64,000 nt of DNA from JBCAXA01 sp038534295 (GCA_038534295.1 JBCAXA010000001.1:434001-498000), one strand, 5' to 3'. Positions 27,454-38,713 are shown, numbered from the stretch's first letter. Notes: generated from the letters alone by a model not told the origin. Numbers and translations: made by a program.

Positions 27454-28110
27454 ATGTTCGGAAAACACAAAAGCTCGTCCCGCAACGGCCTGCGCGAATT
27501 CACCCTTTCGGTGTTGGCCGTGCTGCTCTTCGCCTTTGTTGCGACGACGGCCCGTGCCGCTTCGAGCGATGCATGGGTCGAATTGGACGCGCCGGGCATC
27601 GATCAAGCGTACCTAGCGATTGGCGCCGAAGCGCGGGACTTCACACATTTTCGGCTCGAACCGGTAGGTTTTTGGCATCTGGCCGACCCAACGACAACGC
27701 AGTCGGATTTGGTGACAGAGGTTCGCGACTCGCTGACTCGCCGCGTAAGCGGCCTGCTGGAATCGGCCGGCCTCGCGGCGGCTGACGCTGCGACCGCCAA
27801 CGCCGACACGACCCTGGTCGTTCGTCTGCAGATCGTCGATTTGCTGCTGCACCCGGCCACACACTTCGAGCCGGCGATGAACGATCGCTTCCGCTTCGAG
27901 CTAGTGCCGGGTCAAATGACGCTAGTTGGCGAAGTGCTGAGCGGCAATGGCGACACGCTGCTCCGCATTGCGGACTCGCGCGCCGATGCCGGAGTCGCTG
28001 GCTGGGATGCGGTCGAAGGCTTGCTGGCCGCCTGGCACGGGCAACTGAACGCGGTGTTTGCCGATGCCGGTTTGCCGTCCAGCGACCTTGCCAGTGCTGC
28101 AGTGCAGTAG
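27454..28110 (+). CDS. exported protein of unknown function
   Basis: This 218-residue protein has a signal peptide (about residues 1-35, with TLSVLAVLLFAFVATTARA before the cleavage site). The mature part mixes strands and helices, with the VRLQIVDLLLHPATHFEP segment and a C-terminal amphipathic helix. It resembles DUF3313-type lipoproteins loosely in its pattern of a variable 'RLEPVGFWHL' start, but I cannot assign it. AGGAA lies 7 bases before the ATG, which settles the start over an upstream in-frame one. A CRP-type site precedes it and a strong terminator follows. Confidence 0.6.
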   Translation: MFGKHKSSSRNGLREFTLSVLAVLLFAFVATTARAASSDAWVELDAPGIDQAYLAIGAEARDFTHFRLEPVGFWHLADPTTTQSDLVTEVRDSLTRRVSGLLESAGLAAADAATANADTTLVVRLQIVDLLLHPATHFEPAMNDRFRFELVPGQMTLVGEVLSGNGDTLLRIADSRADAGVAGWDAVEGLLAAWHGQLNAVFADAGLPSSDLASAAVQ

Positions 28111-28192
28111 TCGAAACACACCGAGGCACCACCTCCTCCACCGTTTCGTTCGCATGCGGTTGTTTTGATCCCCCTCCTGCAACCGCCCTTCT

Positions 28193-28228
28193 AAACGCGT
28201 CGTCCATTTGGCCGACGCGTTTTTTTTT
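28193..28228 (+). terminator. strong intrinsic terminator
   Basis: A 10-bp stem (28193-28202 with 28213-28222) and a 10-base loop are followed by a run of nine T residues. It ends the exported-protein transcript before katG. Confidence 0.95.
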
Positions 28229-28454
28229 GCGCTGCGGCAAAGCCCAATTGCAACGACATTCAGGAAATCTATCGTCGCGACTAAAAAAACTGATTTCCGT
28301 TGGCTGCAGGCGAGGACGATACTGCGTTCGCGGATACGCTTCGTCGCCAACGCCCGCCTCATCGACACAACCGGGCTTTGCGCACATTCACGACTGGCGA
28401 CGCCGCGTCTTTTTTGATGTGCGACCAACCAATACCCCAGGGGGTGGAAATTCT
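28229..28454 (+). promoter_or_regulatory. katG leader region
   Basis: There is no gene in these 226 bp. An inverted repeat GGAAATC (28263-28269) / GATTTCC (28292-28298) with a 22-base spacer is the only clear structure. I could not fit a convincing OxyR pattern by eye. The promoter of katG must lie here, given the terminator just upstream. Confidence 0.4.
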
Positions 28455-30737
28455 ATGCACAGACAGGCGAAAGCTTGGATCGCTGTTCTGGCCATTGCAC
28501 TGGCGCCGTTCGCTGCGAACGCGCAGGGCACGCCAAAATCAAATCAGTTTTGGTGGCCGGAGAACATCGACTTGAGTCAACTGCGTAACAACGACGCAGC
28601 CGGCAATCCATACGGTGCCGACTTCAATTACGCGCAAGCATTTGCAACGTTGAACCTCGACGATGTCAAAGCCGACGTCGCCGCGGTAATGACCGACTCG
28701 CAGGATTGGTGGCCCGCGGACTATGGCCACTACGGCCCGTTCTTTATTCGCATGGCCTGGCACAGCGCCGGTACCTATCGCACGCTCGACGGTCGCGGTG
28801 GCGCAGCCGGCGGGCAGCTGCGTTTTGAGCCGCTCAACAGCTGGCCGGACAATGCCAACCTCGACAAGGCCCGCCGTTTGCTGTGGCCCGTCAAAGCCAA
28901 GTATGGCCGCAACCTGTCGTGGGCCGACTTGATGGTGTTGACCGGCAATGTTGCGCTGGAGTCGATGGGCTTTGAGACGTACGGTTTTGCCGGCGGTCGC
29001 GAAGACGATTGGGAAGCCGATCTCGTTTACTGGGGCCCTGAAAACGAGTTTCTGGCGGACGAACGCTATAGCGGCGATCGCAAACTCGCGAAGCCGTTGG
29101 CTGCCGTGCAAATGGGCCTGATCTACGTCAACCCGGAAGGCCCGAACGGCAATCCTGATCCGTTGCTCGCGGCGCAAGACATTCGCGAGACCTTCGGCCG
29201 GATGGCGATGAACGACGAAGAAACCGTCGCGCTGATCGCCGGTGGTCACACGTTCGGTAAGGCGCACGGCGCGCGCAGTCCAGAAGGCTGTGTCGGTGTC
29301 GAGCCGGCCGGTGCCGACACCGAAGAGCAAGGCTTTGGCTGGACCAACAAGTGCGGCAGCGGCAAAGGAGTCGACACGATCACGAGCGGCCTCGAAGGCG
29401 CGTGGTCGGCCAACCCGATTGCCTGGACCAACCAGTACCTCGACAACCTATACGCGTTCGAATGGGTCAAGACCAAGAGCCCGGCCGGCGCCACGCAGTG
29501 GATTCCGAAAGATGGCGCGGCCGCGAACCTCGTCCCGGACGCGCACGACAAGTCCAAGCGTCACGCGCCAATCATGTTCACGACGGACCTCGCACTGAAG
29601 GAAGACCCGTCGTATCGTGAAATCTCGATGCGTTTTCGCGAGAACCCGGAAGAGTTTCGCCTGGCGTTCGCCAAAGCGTGGTTCAAGCTGACCCATCGCG
29701 ACATGGGCCCGCGTGCCCGCTACGTCGGCAGCGAGATCCCGCAAGAAGCGTTGCTGTGGCAGGACCCGGTTCCGGCGGTCGATCATCGACTGATCGATGC
29801 CAACGACATCGCCGATCTCAAGGCCGACATCCTCGAGACCGGTCTGTCGATTCCGGAACTCGTTCGCACCGCGTGGGCATCGGCGTCGTCGTTCCGTGGC
29901 ACCGACATGCGCGGTGGCGCGAACGGCGCACGCATTCGGCTCGAGCCACAAAACCAGTGGCCGGTTAATGACCCGCGTGAGCTGCAGAAGGTGCTGACGA
30001 GTCTCGAGCGCGTCCAGCGCAGCTTCAATCGCTCGCAGCGCGACGACACGGAAGTGTCGATGGCCGATCTGATCGTCCTGGGCGGTGCCGCGGCGATCGA
30101 ACGCGCGGCCAGCAATGCGGGCTACGACGTGACGGTGCCGTTTACACCGGGCCGGACCGACGCCACGCAGGAACAAACCGACGTTGAGTCGTTCGCAGTG
30201 CTCGAACCGACGGCAGACGCGTTTCGCAACTACTACAGCGATGCGGCGTATCGTTCACCGGCCGAAATGCTGGTCGACAAAGCAAGCCTGCTGACCCTTG
30301 ACGCGCCGGAAATGACGGCATTGATCGGCGGCCTGCGCGCGCTCGACGCGAACGCTGGCGGCAGCCAGCACGGCATCTTCACCGATCGCCCCGGCACGCT
30401 CAGCAACGACTACTTCGTCAATCTGCTGGATATGTCGATGGCGTGGACGAAGTCCGCCGACGCGGAAGGCATTTACGAAGGTCGCGATCGCGCCAGCGGT
30501 GATGTGAAATTCACCGCGACGCCGGTCGATCTCGTGTTCGGCTCGCACGCCGAGCTGCGCGGTGTCGCAGAGGTCTATGCAGCAAACGATGGCGACGAGA
30601 AATTCATCGCCGATTTCGTCGCCGCATGGACCAAAGTGATGACGCTTGATCGCTTTGACGTCACGTCAGGCGCGGCGGTCGCGGCCACGAGCCCGGTCGC
30701 CGTTCCGGTCGCTGATGCGTCAGCACGCGCTGAATAG
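28455..30737 (+). CDS. katG: catalase-peroxidase KatG with export signal
   Basis: This 760-residue bifunctional haem catalase-peroxidase removes hydrogen peroxide. The distal RMAWHSAGTYR motif supplies Arg, Trp and His. The Tyr of the Met-Tyr-Trp adduct lies in MGLIYVNPEGP, the Met in FGRMAMN, and the proximal His in AGGHTFGKAHGA. Both N- and C-terminal peroxidase halves are present. Unlike cytoplasmic KatG, it starts with a signal peptide (about residues 1-23, ALAPFAANAQ), so it should be periplasmic, like KatP-type enzymes. The C-terminal tail is Ala/Val-rich and longer than usual. It has its own transcription unit. Confidence 0.95.
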   Translation: MHRQAKAWIAVLAIALAPFAANAQGTPKSNQFWWPENIDLSQLRNNDAAGNPYGADFNYAQAFATLNLDDVKADVAAVMTDSQDWWPADYGHYGPFFIRMAWHSAGTYRTLDGRGGAAGGQLRFEPLNSWPDNANLDKARRLLWPVKAKYGRNLSWADLMVLTGNVALESMGFETYGFAGGREDDWEADLVYWGPENEFLADERYSGDRKLAKPLAAVQMGLIYVNPEGPNGNPDPLLAAQDIRETFGRMAMNDEETVALIAGGHTFGKAHGARSPEGCVGVEPAGADTEEQGFGWTNKCGSGKGVDTITSGLEGAWSANPIAWTNQYLDNLYAFEWVKTKSPAGATQWIPKDGAAANLVPDAHDKSKRHAPIMFTTDLALKEDPSYREISMRFRENPEEFRLAFAKAWFKLTHRDMGPRARYVGSEIPQEALLWQDPVPAVDHRLIDANDIADLKADILETGLSIPELVRTAWASASSFRGTDMRGGANGARIRLEPQNQWPVNDPRELQKVLTSLERVQRSFNRSQRDDTEVSMADLIVLGGAAAIERAASNAGYDVTVPFTPGRTDATQEQTDVESFAVLEPTADAFRNYYSDAAYRSPAEMLVDKASLLTLDAPEMTALIGGLRALDANAGGSQHGIFTDRPGTLSNDYFVNLLDMSMAWTKSADAEGIYEGRDRASGDVKFTATPVDLVFGSHAELRGVAEVYAANDGDEKFIADFVAAWTKVMTLDRFDVTSGAAVAATSPVAVPVADASARAE

Positions 30738-30766
30738 ACGAAAGTCCTGTCACGTTTTTTTTGGGA

Positions 30767-31408
30767 TCAACGGGGACACGCAGGCAGCTGCGTGTCCCCC
30801 ATTTGGTTGAGCCGGGCCCGCTGCCAGAATATGTAGTACTTAGTGTTTTGCCACTGGGTGATCGCGAACCGACCAAGCTCGATCCCAAATACATCTCCCC
30901 AAACGACGCCGCTGTCGAGAACACCAAGGTGTACGTAGCTATGCGGGTACCCACGAATCGCACCCATCAGTATCTTCCAACCGTAGCCGCGTTGTGGGAT
31001 TCGCATCCGTGGGCCCATATCGATAACGGAACGAACATCGACGACAACCTCGCGCCCGTCAGGTAGGTGCATTTGAAACCCGACATCGTGCTCTTTCTCA
31101 GCTCGCTCGAGCAAGCTGAGCAGAGACAGCAGATCGGGCAAGACAACTGCGGCGCGAGCGGTTTTTCGATCTGCCAGCCAGCAATTGAGGGCACTTGAAT
31201 CTATCTCGGAGCGATCCGCATGCTGGATGGGAGAATCGAGCTGCTCCTTCGTTAACGAGTTGTTCTGCGAATTGGCTGATGTCGTAAAGACGAGTGCCGC
31301 GGTACAGACGCATGCTAGCGCTTTTGATACGGCCGCCACTTGCTTCGAAAACCGTGACAAGCCGAACTCAAATGAAGCTGCGGTGAATAACGCTCGATTA
31401 ATCGCCAC
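30767..31408 (-). CDS. putative exported protein, orphan, AT-richer
   Basis: This 213-residue protein has a hydrophobic signal-like segment (ALACVCTAALVFTTSANS, about residues 30-47) after an unusually long N-terminal stretch. The mature part includes a single Cys-Trp (LNCWLADRK), a leucine-rich helix, and a beta-rich C-terminal half with several aromatic residues. The start GTG lies 14 bases after the end of the ZADH2-like gene on the same strand, with GGAG upstream, so they may be cotranscribed. GC content is near 53 %, lower than the neighbours, which hints at transfer. I recognise no family. Confidence 0.55.
   Translation of the reverse strand: MAINRALFTAASFEFGLSRFSKQVAAVSKALACVCTAALVFTTSANSQNNSLTKEQLDSPIQHADRSEIDSSALNCWLADRKTARAAVVLPDLLSLLSLLERAEKEHDVGFQMHLPDGREVVVDVRSVIDMGPRMRIPQRGYGWKILMGAIRGYPHSYVHLGVLDSGVVWGDVFGIELGRFAITQWQNTKYYIFWQRARLNQMGDTQLPACPR
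30772..30799. repeat. REP-like palindrome
   Basis: Two perfect 12-base arms (GGGGACACGCAG and CTGCGTGTCCCC) enclose a 4-base loop at the 3' end of the orphan gene, overlapping its last codons. Such GGGGACACGC palindromes resemble repeats linked to REP-associated tyrosine transposases in many proteobacteria. Only one copy is in the window, so repeat status is inference. Confidence 0.5.
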
Positions 31409-31422
31409 AACCTAGCGCTCCG

Positions 31423-32430
31423 CTATTCGGTGAGTTGCACGATGACCTTGCCGGTGTTCGTGCCAGCGAGCAAGCACTCGATCGCTTCGGGCACAGCATC
31501 GAGCCCGCTGAACACCGGTTGATGTGTCCAAATTTCGAGCTGTCCTGCGGCGAGCCGGTCGAACAGCGCATCTCGTGCTGTGGGCTGCTCCGCGGCGAAC
31601 AGCGGATTCATAAACGCCCGAATCGACGCCGCCTTCCAATACAGCTCGTGATAGATGCGCGGTCGAGTAACCGCTTCCGGCGCACTGGCGTCCGCGGTGA
31701 AGCCAGCGCTGACCAACCGACCGTGCGGCGCGAGATGTCGAACGGCCGCATCGAACACCGCACCGCCCGACGTGTCGATGACGAGATCGATGCCGTCCGG
31801 AAACCAATGCCGGAGCGCATTGTCGAGTTCCTCGGAGTGGCGATTAATGACCCCGTCGACGCCGAGTGAGCGCACACGCTCGGCCTTGGCGTCAGAGCCG
31901 ACCACAGCTACGACGGTGTCAGCGCGCTCGCGGGCAATTTGCACGGCGACGTGACCAAAGCCGCCAGCGGCTGCCGTTACCAGCACACGATCGCCGTCGC
32001 GCAACTCGCCCGTCTGCGTGACGGCAAGGTAGGCCGACGCGCCCGTTGGCACAATCGTCAGCGCTTCCGGCGACGCCGCCGTAACCGGCACCAAGCTTGC
32101 GGCCGGCGCCGTGAACCGCTCACGGTACGCTCGGCCGAAGCCGACGGACGCGACTGCCTGGCCGACCGCGAGCCCAGTGACGTCCGGCCCGACCGCCAGC
32201 ACGCGACCGACCGATTCGAAACCAAAACACGTCGGCAGCGTCGCGTCGGGCCGGGTGATCGTGCCGCGAATCAAGCCCATGTCGTAGACGGCATTGACGC
32301 CGGCGTAGTGGTTTTCGACCAGCGCTTCGCCCGGACCAGGCGCCCGTGACGGCCGCGACACCCGGCGAATCGCCCGCTCCGGGCGTTCGTCGTGACGATA
32401 GATTTCGAGACACGTGCTGCCGTCGCTCAT
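31423..32430 (-). CDS. zinc-binding-dehydrogenase superfamily reductase (ZADH2-like)
   Basis: This 335-residue medium-chain dehydrogenase/reductase is of the quinone oxidoreductase type. It has no structural-zinc cysteine cluster. The GVNAVYDMGLIRG substrate segment, the NADPH motif AAAGGFGHVAVQ and the SLGVDGVINR stretch match the ZADH2/prostaglandin reductase 3 group, which reduces enones or quinones with NADPH. On the minus strand AGGA lies 6 bases before the ATG at 32430. It diverges tightly from the YgiQ gene. The orphan gene follows it. Confidence 0.8.
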   Translation of the reverse strand: MSDGSTCLEIYRHDERPERAIRRVSRPSRAPGPGEALVENHYAGVNAVYDMGLIRGTITRPDATLPTCFGFESVGRVLAVGPDVTGLAVGQAVASVGFGRAYRERFTAPAASLVPVTAASPEALTIVPTGASAYLAVTQTGELRDGDRVLVTAAAGGFGHVAVQIARERADTVVAVVGSDAKAERVRSLGVDGVINRHSEELDNALRHWFPDGIDLVIDTSGGAVFDAAVRHLAPHGRLVSAGFTADASAPEAVTRPRIYHELYWKAASIRAFMNPLFAAEQPTARDALFDRLAAGQLEIWTHQPVFSGLDAVPEAIECLLAGTNTGKVIVQLTE

Positions 32431-32484
32431 TGAGTGTCCTGCCTGCCTGCTACACTTGTCGCTCTCGCCGCGACGGACGATGCC

Positions 32485-34653
32485 ATGCCAGCGCCCGCCA
32501 CGACTCCGCTGTACGACTACAAGCCGCACTGGGCCGAATGCTACGGCACCGCTGAATTTCTGCCGACCACACGCGCGGAAATGGAAGCCCGTGGCTGGGA
32601 TCGCTGCGACATTGTCATCGTCACTGGCGATGCCTACGTCGACCATCCGTCGTTCGGCATGGCGATCATCGGCCGTCTGCTCGAAGCGCACGGCTTTCGT
32701 GTCGGCATCATCGCGCAGCCGGATTGGCGCAGCAAAGACGCGTTCCTGGCACTCGGTCAGCCGGAGCTATTTTTCGGCGTGACTGCCGGCAACATGGATT
32801 CGATGATCAATCGCTACACCGCCGATAGAAAGCCGCGTAGCGATGACGCCTATACGGCCGGCGGATTGGCAGGTAGCCGCCCTGATCGCGCGGCGATCGT
32901 TTATGCACAACGCTGCCGCGAAGCGTTTCGCCATGTGCCGATCGTGCTTGGCGGGATCGAGGCATCGCTCCGGCGCATCTCGCATTACGACTACTGGCAG
33001 GACAAAGTCCGCCGCTCGATTCTGCTCGACGCCGGCGCTGACCTGCTGCTTTATGGCAACGCCGAGCGAGCACTGGTTGAGATCGCGCATCGACTCGCGC
33101 GCGGCGACGCAGCCGACGCCATCACCGACGTGCGCGGCACCGCGTTTGTTCGAGACGACACACCGGACGACTGGTGGTGCATCGACTCGACCCGCATCGA
33201 TCGCCCGGGTCCGGTCGCCGAGCCCGTCAATCCGTACATCAATACGTCTGACGAGGCGCAGTGCAACGACGCGAAATCTGCGGATGACGGCGCGGCGCCG
33301 ATTCGGTTCGTGCCGAACGCGCGGCGCAACCGTGGACGCACCGTCATTCGGCTGCCGTCGTTCGAGAAAGTTCGCGCCGATTCGGCGCTGTACGCCCACG
33401 CGAGCCGCGTCTTGCATTTGGAAACCAACCCCGGCAACGCGCGCGCACTCGTGCAAGCGCACGGCGATCGCGATGTATGGTTGAACCCGCCGGCCGAACC
33501 GCTGACGACCGAAGAGATGGACTATGTCTTCGGTATGCCGTTCGCGCGCGTCCCGCATCCGTCATACGGCGCCGCCAAAATTCCGGCGTACGAGATGATT
33601 CGGTTCTCGGTGAACATCATGCGCGGCTGCTTTGGCGGCTGCACGTTCTGTTCGATTACCGAACACGAGGGGCGGATCATTCAGAACCGTTCGGAAGCGT
33701 CGATCCTTGCCGAAGTCGAGGACATTCGCGATCGTGTGCCGGGCTTTACGGGCGTTATCTCCGACCTCGGCGGGCCGACCGCCAATATGTATCGCATTGC
33801 GTGCAAGAGCCCGGAGATCGAAGCGGCCTGCCGCCGGCCGAGCTGCGTCTTCCCGGGTATCTGTCCGAATCTCAACACCGATCATTCGGCGCTGACCCAG
33901 CTATATCGCAAGGCGCGCGAATTGCCGGGTGTGAAAAAAGTGTTGATCGCCTCAGGGCTTCGCTACGACCTTGCCGTCGAAGACCCGGAATACGTGCGCG
34001 AGCTCGTGACGCACCACGTCGGTGGCTACTTGAAGATCGCCCCAGAGCACACCGAACGCGGCCCGCTCGATAAAATGATGAAGCCGGGTATCGGCACGTA
34101 CGACCGCTTCAAAGAGATGTTCGAACGGTTCTCACGGGAAGCCGGCAAAGAGCAATACCTCATTCCGTACTTCATCGCCGCGCATCCCGGCACCACCGAC
34201 GACGACATGATCAACCTCGCGCTTTGGCTCAAGCGCAACGGCTTCCGCGCCGATCAGGTACAGGCGTTTTACCCGTCGCCAATGGCGACGGCGACTGCGA
34301 TGTACCACTCAGGTCGCAATCCGTTGCGCCGGGTTCGCTACGCGAGCGAAAAGATTTCCGTCGTTCGTGGTATGCGCCAGCGTCGGCTGCACAAGGCGCT
34401 GCTGCGTTATCACGACCCGGCCAATTGGCCCGTGCTGCGCAAAGCGCTGCGCGAGTCGGGCCGCGCCAATCTAATAGGTCCGGCGGATCACCACTTGGTG
34501 CCGGCTACCGATGGCACTGGTGGCTATCGATCAGCGCGGCGACGCAATTCGCCCGATGCTCACCAACGACGGCTGAAAAAGAATCGACTGCTCACGCAGC
34601 ACACCGGACTGCCGCCGCGCAATGACGGCGGTAAATCGAAGCGAGGTCGGTAA
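32485..34653 (+). CDS. YgiQ-family radical SAM protein
   Basis: This 722-residue protein matches YgiQ (UPF0313). The 4Fe-4S cluster motif C-x3-C-x2-C is in RGCFGGCTFCSITEHEG. The N-terminal cobalamin-binding-like region starts near DIVIVTGDAYVDHPSFG, and the C-terminal part keeps FYPSPMATATAMYHSG. The tail is basic. The enzyme should cleave SAM reductively; the physiological reaction of the family is unknown. The ATG at 32485 begins the conserved region; an in-frame GTG at 32434 overlaps the divergent gene's leader, so the start is not certain. Confidence 0.85.
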   Translation: MPAPATTPLYDYKPHWAECYGTAEFLPTTRAEMEARGWDRCDIVIVTGDAYVDHPSFGMAIIGRLLEAHGFRVGIIAQPDWRSKDAFLALGQPELFFGVTAGNMDSMINRYTADRKPRSDDAYTAGGLAGSRPDRAAIVYAQRCREAFRHVPIVLGGIEASLRRISHYDYWQDKVRRSILLDAGADLLLYGNAERALVEIAHRLARGDAADAITDVRGTAFVRDDTPDDWWCIDSTRIDRPGPVAEPVNPYINTSDEAQCNDAKSADDGAAPIRFVPNARRNRGRTVIRLPSFEKVRADSALYAHASRVLHLETNPGNARALVQAHGDRDVWLNPPAEPLTTEEMDYVFGMPFARVPHPSYGAAKIPAYEMIRFSVNIMRGCFGGCTFCSITEHEGRIIQNRSEASILAEVEDIRDRVPGFTGVISDLGGPTANMYRIACKSPEIEAACRRPSCVFPGICPNLNTDHSALTQLYRKARELPGVKKVLIASGLRYDLAVEDPEYVRELVTHHVGGYLKIAPEHTERGPLDKMMKPGIGTYDRFKEMFERFSREAGKEQYLIPYFIAAHPGTTDDDMINLALWLKRNGFRADQVQAFYPSPMATATAMYHSGRNPLRRVRYASEKISVVRGMRQRRLHKALLRYHDPANWPVLRKALRESGRANLIGPADHHLVPATDGTGGYRSARRRNSPDAHQRRLKKNRLLTQHTGLPPRNDGGKSKRGR

Positions 34654-34657
34654 GCGC

Positions 34658-35101
34658 TTAGGGTTTGTTTGGCATCAAGCCGGCGAGTTGGGCCGGCGTG
34701 ACGTTCAGCGCGTCGTAGACTGAATTGAAGAAGTCGACTTCGGCGCCGCGAATATCCGAATCGCTGCGGATGATGTCGGCAAGCGCGGTAACGATCGCAA
34801 CGCGTTGCTCGATTTCGAGTGAGCGACCGGCCTTTTTCAGGTAGTCGTTCAGCGGCGCGGACTCATACAGTGCCGACGCAGCGGCGACTCGAATATCGGC
34901 AGGGTCGACCGAATCGCCGGTAATCCGCTCGATGACTGCTTTGACGGTGTCCACCTCCGCCGGATCGATATTGGTGTCGGCGCTGGTAGCCCGCGACAGG
35001 GTCAGCAACAGCGACTCTTTAAACAGCGTCTCCTTCTCTTCCGGCGTAGCCGTGTGGCCGCCGAAGATTTTGAGTAGGTGGCTGAAATCGACCAGGCTCA
35101 T
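34658..35101 (-). CDS. TerB-like (tellurite resistance) family protein
   Basis: This 147-residue all-helical protein has the TerB/DjlA N-domain pattern. It has a first helix (SLVDFSHLLKIF), an acidic metal-like loop (ATSADTNIDPAEVDTV), and a second copy of the loop (IIRSDSDIRGAEVDFF). The paired acidic motifs are typical of the family, which is linked to stress and membrane processes. A ribosome site AGGGGAG precedes the ATG at 35101. It converges with the YgiQ gene with a 4-bp gap. Confidence 0.75.
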   Translation of the reverse strand: MSLVDFSHLLKIFGGHTATPEEKETLFKESLLLTLSRATSADTNIDPAEVDTVKAVIERITGDSVDPADIRVAAASALYESAPLNDYLKKAGRSLEIEQRVAIVTALADIIRSDSDIRGAEVDFFNSVYDALNVTPAQLAGLMPNKP

Positions 35102-35309
35102 GGTGTCGCTCCCCTGTTGTTCTTTGATTTGTGCCGCGCGCCCACGACGAGCGTCGCCAGCGCAGTATACACGGCCGTTCTCGGCGCGTGGCAACCCGGA
35201 CACGGCTCGTCGCAGCGTATCTGCCGAAGCGGCGGCCAGCTGTGGTAGCGTTGCCGGCTCGAAGCCCGACTATCGAACGGATAGCGACCCTAAATAAGGA
35301 GTCACGACC

Positions 35310-36245
35310 ATGCGACACCTCACTCTGAGCGCCGTCATGCTGATCGCAGCCGGTACCCTCGTCGGCTGCGGCGACGACGACGCATCGACACCTGCGACAC
35401 CCGCGACACCCGCAACGCCGGCCGCCGATGCACAACCTGCGGCCGCACCCGCGCCCGACGCACCGTCTCTAGCTGCCGTACTCGACGCGCAAGACGACGC
35501 TGCAAAAGCACGCTACGGGGCACGTCACCCGGCCGAGACGCTCGAATTTTTCGGGATCAAGCCAGGCATGCGCGTCGTCGAGGCACTGCCCGGTGGCGGC
35601 TGGTATTCGAAAATTCTGATGTCCTACCTCGGGAGCGATGGCGAGTTAATCGGCGTCAACTACGAATACGCCATTTGGGAGTTGTTTGGCTTCCTGTCAG
35701 AAGAAGATCTCGAGGAACAGAAAACCTGGGCGACCGATTGGCCGGAAGAGGCCCGCGGCTGGGGCGGCGAAAACTCAGCCAAAGTCAGCGGCTACATCTT
35801 CGGCGGCCTGCCTGCCGAACTCGACGGCGAGGTCGACGCCGTTCTGATGATCCGTGCGTTACACAACATGGCGCGCTTCGAGGACCAGGGGCAGTTTTTG
35901 ACGACGGCTATCGCAGACAGCCTTCGCATTCTGAAGCCCGGCGGCACGCTCGGCGTGGTCCAGCATCGTGCCTCGGACGCAATGCCTGACGAAGCCGTTG
36001 GCGGCGGCCAGGGCTATTTGCGTCAACAGTTCGTCATTGACACGATTACGAACGGCGGTTTCGAGTTTGTCGGCATGAGCCAAGTCAACGCCAATCCGAG
36101 CGATCAGCCGGGCGCAGAAGATATGGTTTGGCGTCTGCCGCCGACCTATTTCGGCACCAAGGAAGAAGATACCGAAGGGCGCGCCGCGCTCGACGCCATC
36201 GGCGAATCCGACCGGATGACGCTGCTGTTCCGCAAGCCCGAATAG
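35310..36245 (+). CDS. lipoprotein methyltransferase-like protein (COG4798 type)
   Basis: This 311-residue protein has a lipobox (GTLVGC, about residue 20), a TPATPATPATPAA linker and a methyltransferase-like fold. It has RVVEALPGGGWYSKIL in place of motif I, then DAVLMIRALHNMARF, and LKPGGTLGVVQHR. It is a paralogue of the exported protein at 17916-18662, sharing the PGGGWY core and the FRKP ending. The anchor places it in the periplasm, where SAM is not expected, so the fold may have another job. ATG is preceded by AAGGAG. Confidence 0.75.
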   Translation: MRHLTLSAVMLIAAGTLVGCGDDDASTPATPATPATPAADAQPAAAPAPDAPSLAAVLDAQDDAAKARYGARHPAETLEFFGIKPGMRVVEALPGGGWYSKILMSYLGSDGELIGVNYEYAIWELFGFLSEEDLEEQKTWATDWPEEARGWGGENSAKVSGYIFGGLPAELDGEVDAVLMIRALHNMARFEDQGQFLTTAIADSLRILKPGGTLGVVQHRASDAMPDEAVGGGQGYLRQQFVIDTITNGGFEFVGMSQVNANPSDQPGAEDMVWRLPPTYFGTKEEDTEGRAALDAIGESDRMTLLFRKPE

Positions 36246-36269
36246 GGCCTGAGCCCGCTTTTTGAGGGC

Positions 36270-36295
36270 CCGGCCGCCTTGATATAGGCGGCCGG
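36270..36295. terminator. hairpin after the methyltransferase-like gene
   Basis: A perfect 9-bp stem (CCGGCCGCC / GGCGGCCGG) with an 8-base loop lies 25 bases after the stop codon. No T run follows. Confidence 0.55.
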
Positions 36296-36318
36296 CGCCC
36301 CAATCCACGTCCGACGGG

Positions 36319-36347
36319 TGAAAAACGCCCGTTTCGGCTGGTATTAT
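36319..36347 (+). promoter_or_regulatory. candidate sigma70 promoter for fusA2
   Basis: TGAAAA and TATTAT are separated by 17 bases. The -10 is good, the -35 poor. It would give a leader of about 220 bases. Confidence 0.3.
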
Positions 36348-36574
36348 TCGCGCCCGCATCCACGACCGGATCGGCGCGCGGCCGCCTCATGCGCCGCGAA
36401 CCGTCGGTACGCGGACCGGATGTACGACGAACTCTGTGCGGCCCCGACTGAGGGAATTTCGGAACCGCTCTTGCGCAATGGCGTCAGAGCGGAATCGGCG
36501 TTTCCTTGGGTGATCGGGGCCGTTGGTATTTACCGGACACAGATGGTGTCCTGAACATAAGTCGAAGCAAAGCC

Positions 36575-38662
<2,088 letters not shown>

Positions 38663-38673
38663 CGGCCAGGACG

Positions 38674-38699
38674 GCGGGTCGTCCTCAGCGACGACCCGC
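38674..38699 (+). terminator. hairpin after fusA2
   Basis: A perfect 10-bp stem (GCGGGTCGTC / GACGACCCGC) with a 6-base loop lies 11 bases after the stop codon. There is no T run, so termination may be partial. Confidence 0.55.
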
Positions 38700-38713
38700 T
38701 GTCACTCCCCTTT

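Larger units (their letters stand above)
36246..36574. other. fusA2 leader region
   Basis: These 329 bp hold no convincing gene. They contain the hairpin at 36270-36295, a candidate promoter at 36319-36347, and a small CGGG/CCCG hairpin around 36314-36331. The remaining 200 bp to the fusA2 start show no clear element and no strong ribosome site. Confidence 0.5.

Noticed and set aside
28263..28298. OxyR site before katG
   Set aside because: Only a 7-bp inverted repeat with a 22-base spacer is visible; the four ATAG/CTAT blocks at OxyR spacing are not there.
36318..36554. Small 78-codon frame before fusA2
   Set aside because: No ribosome site or fold pattern; composition is like non-coding DNA.
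36506..36574. Upstream in-frame extension of fusA2
   Set aside because: The extra 23 residues do not match EF-G2, which begins at the MTDLSKYRN segment.
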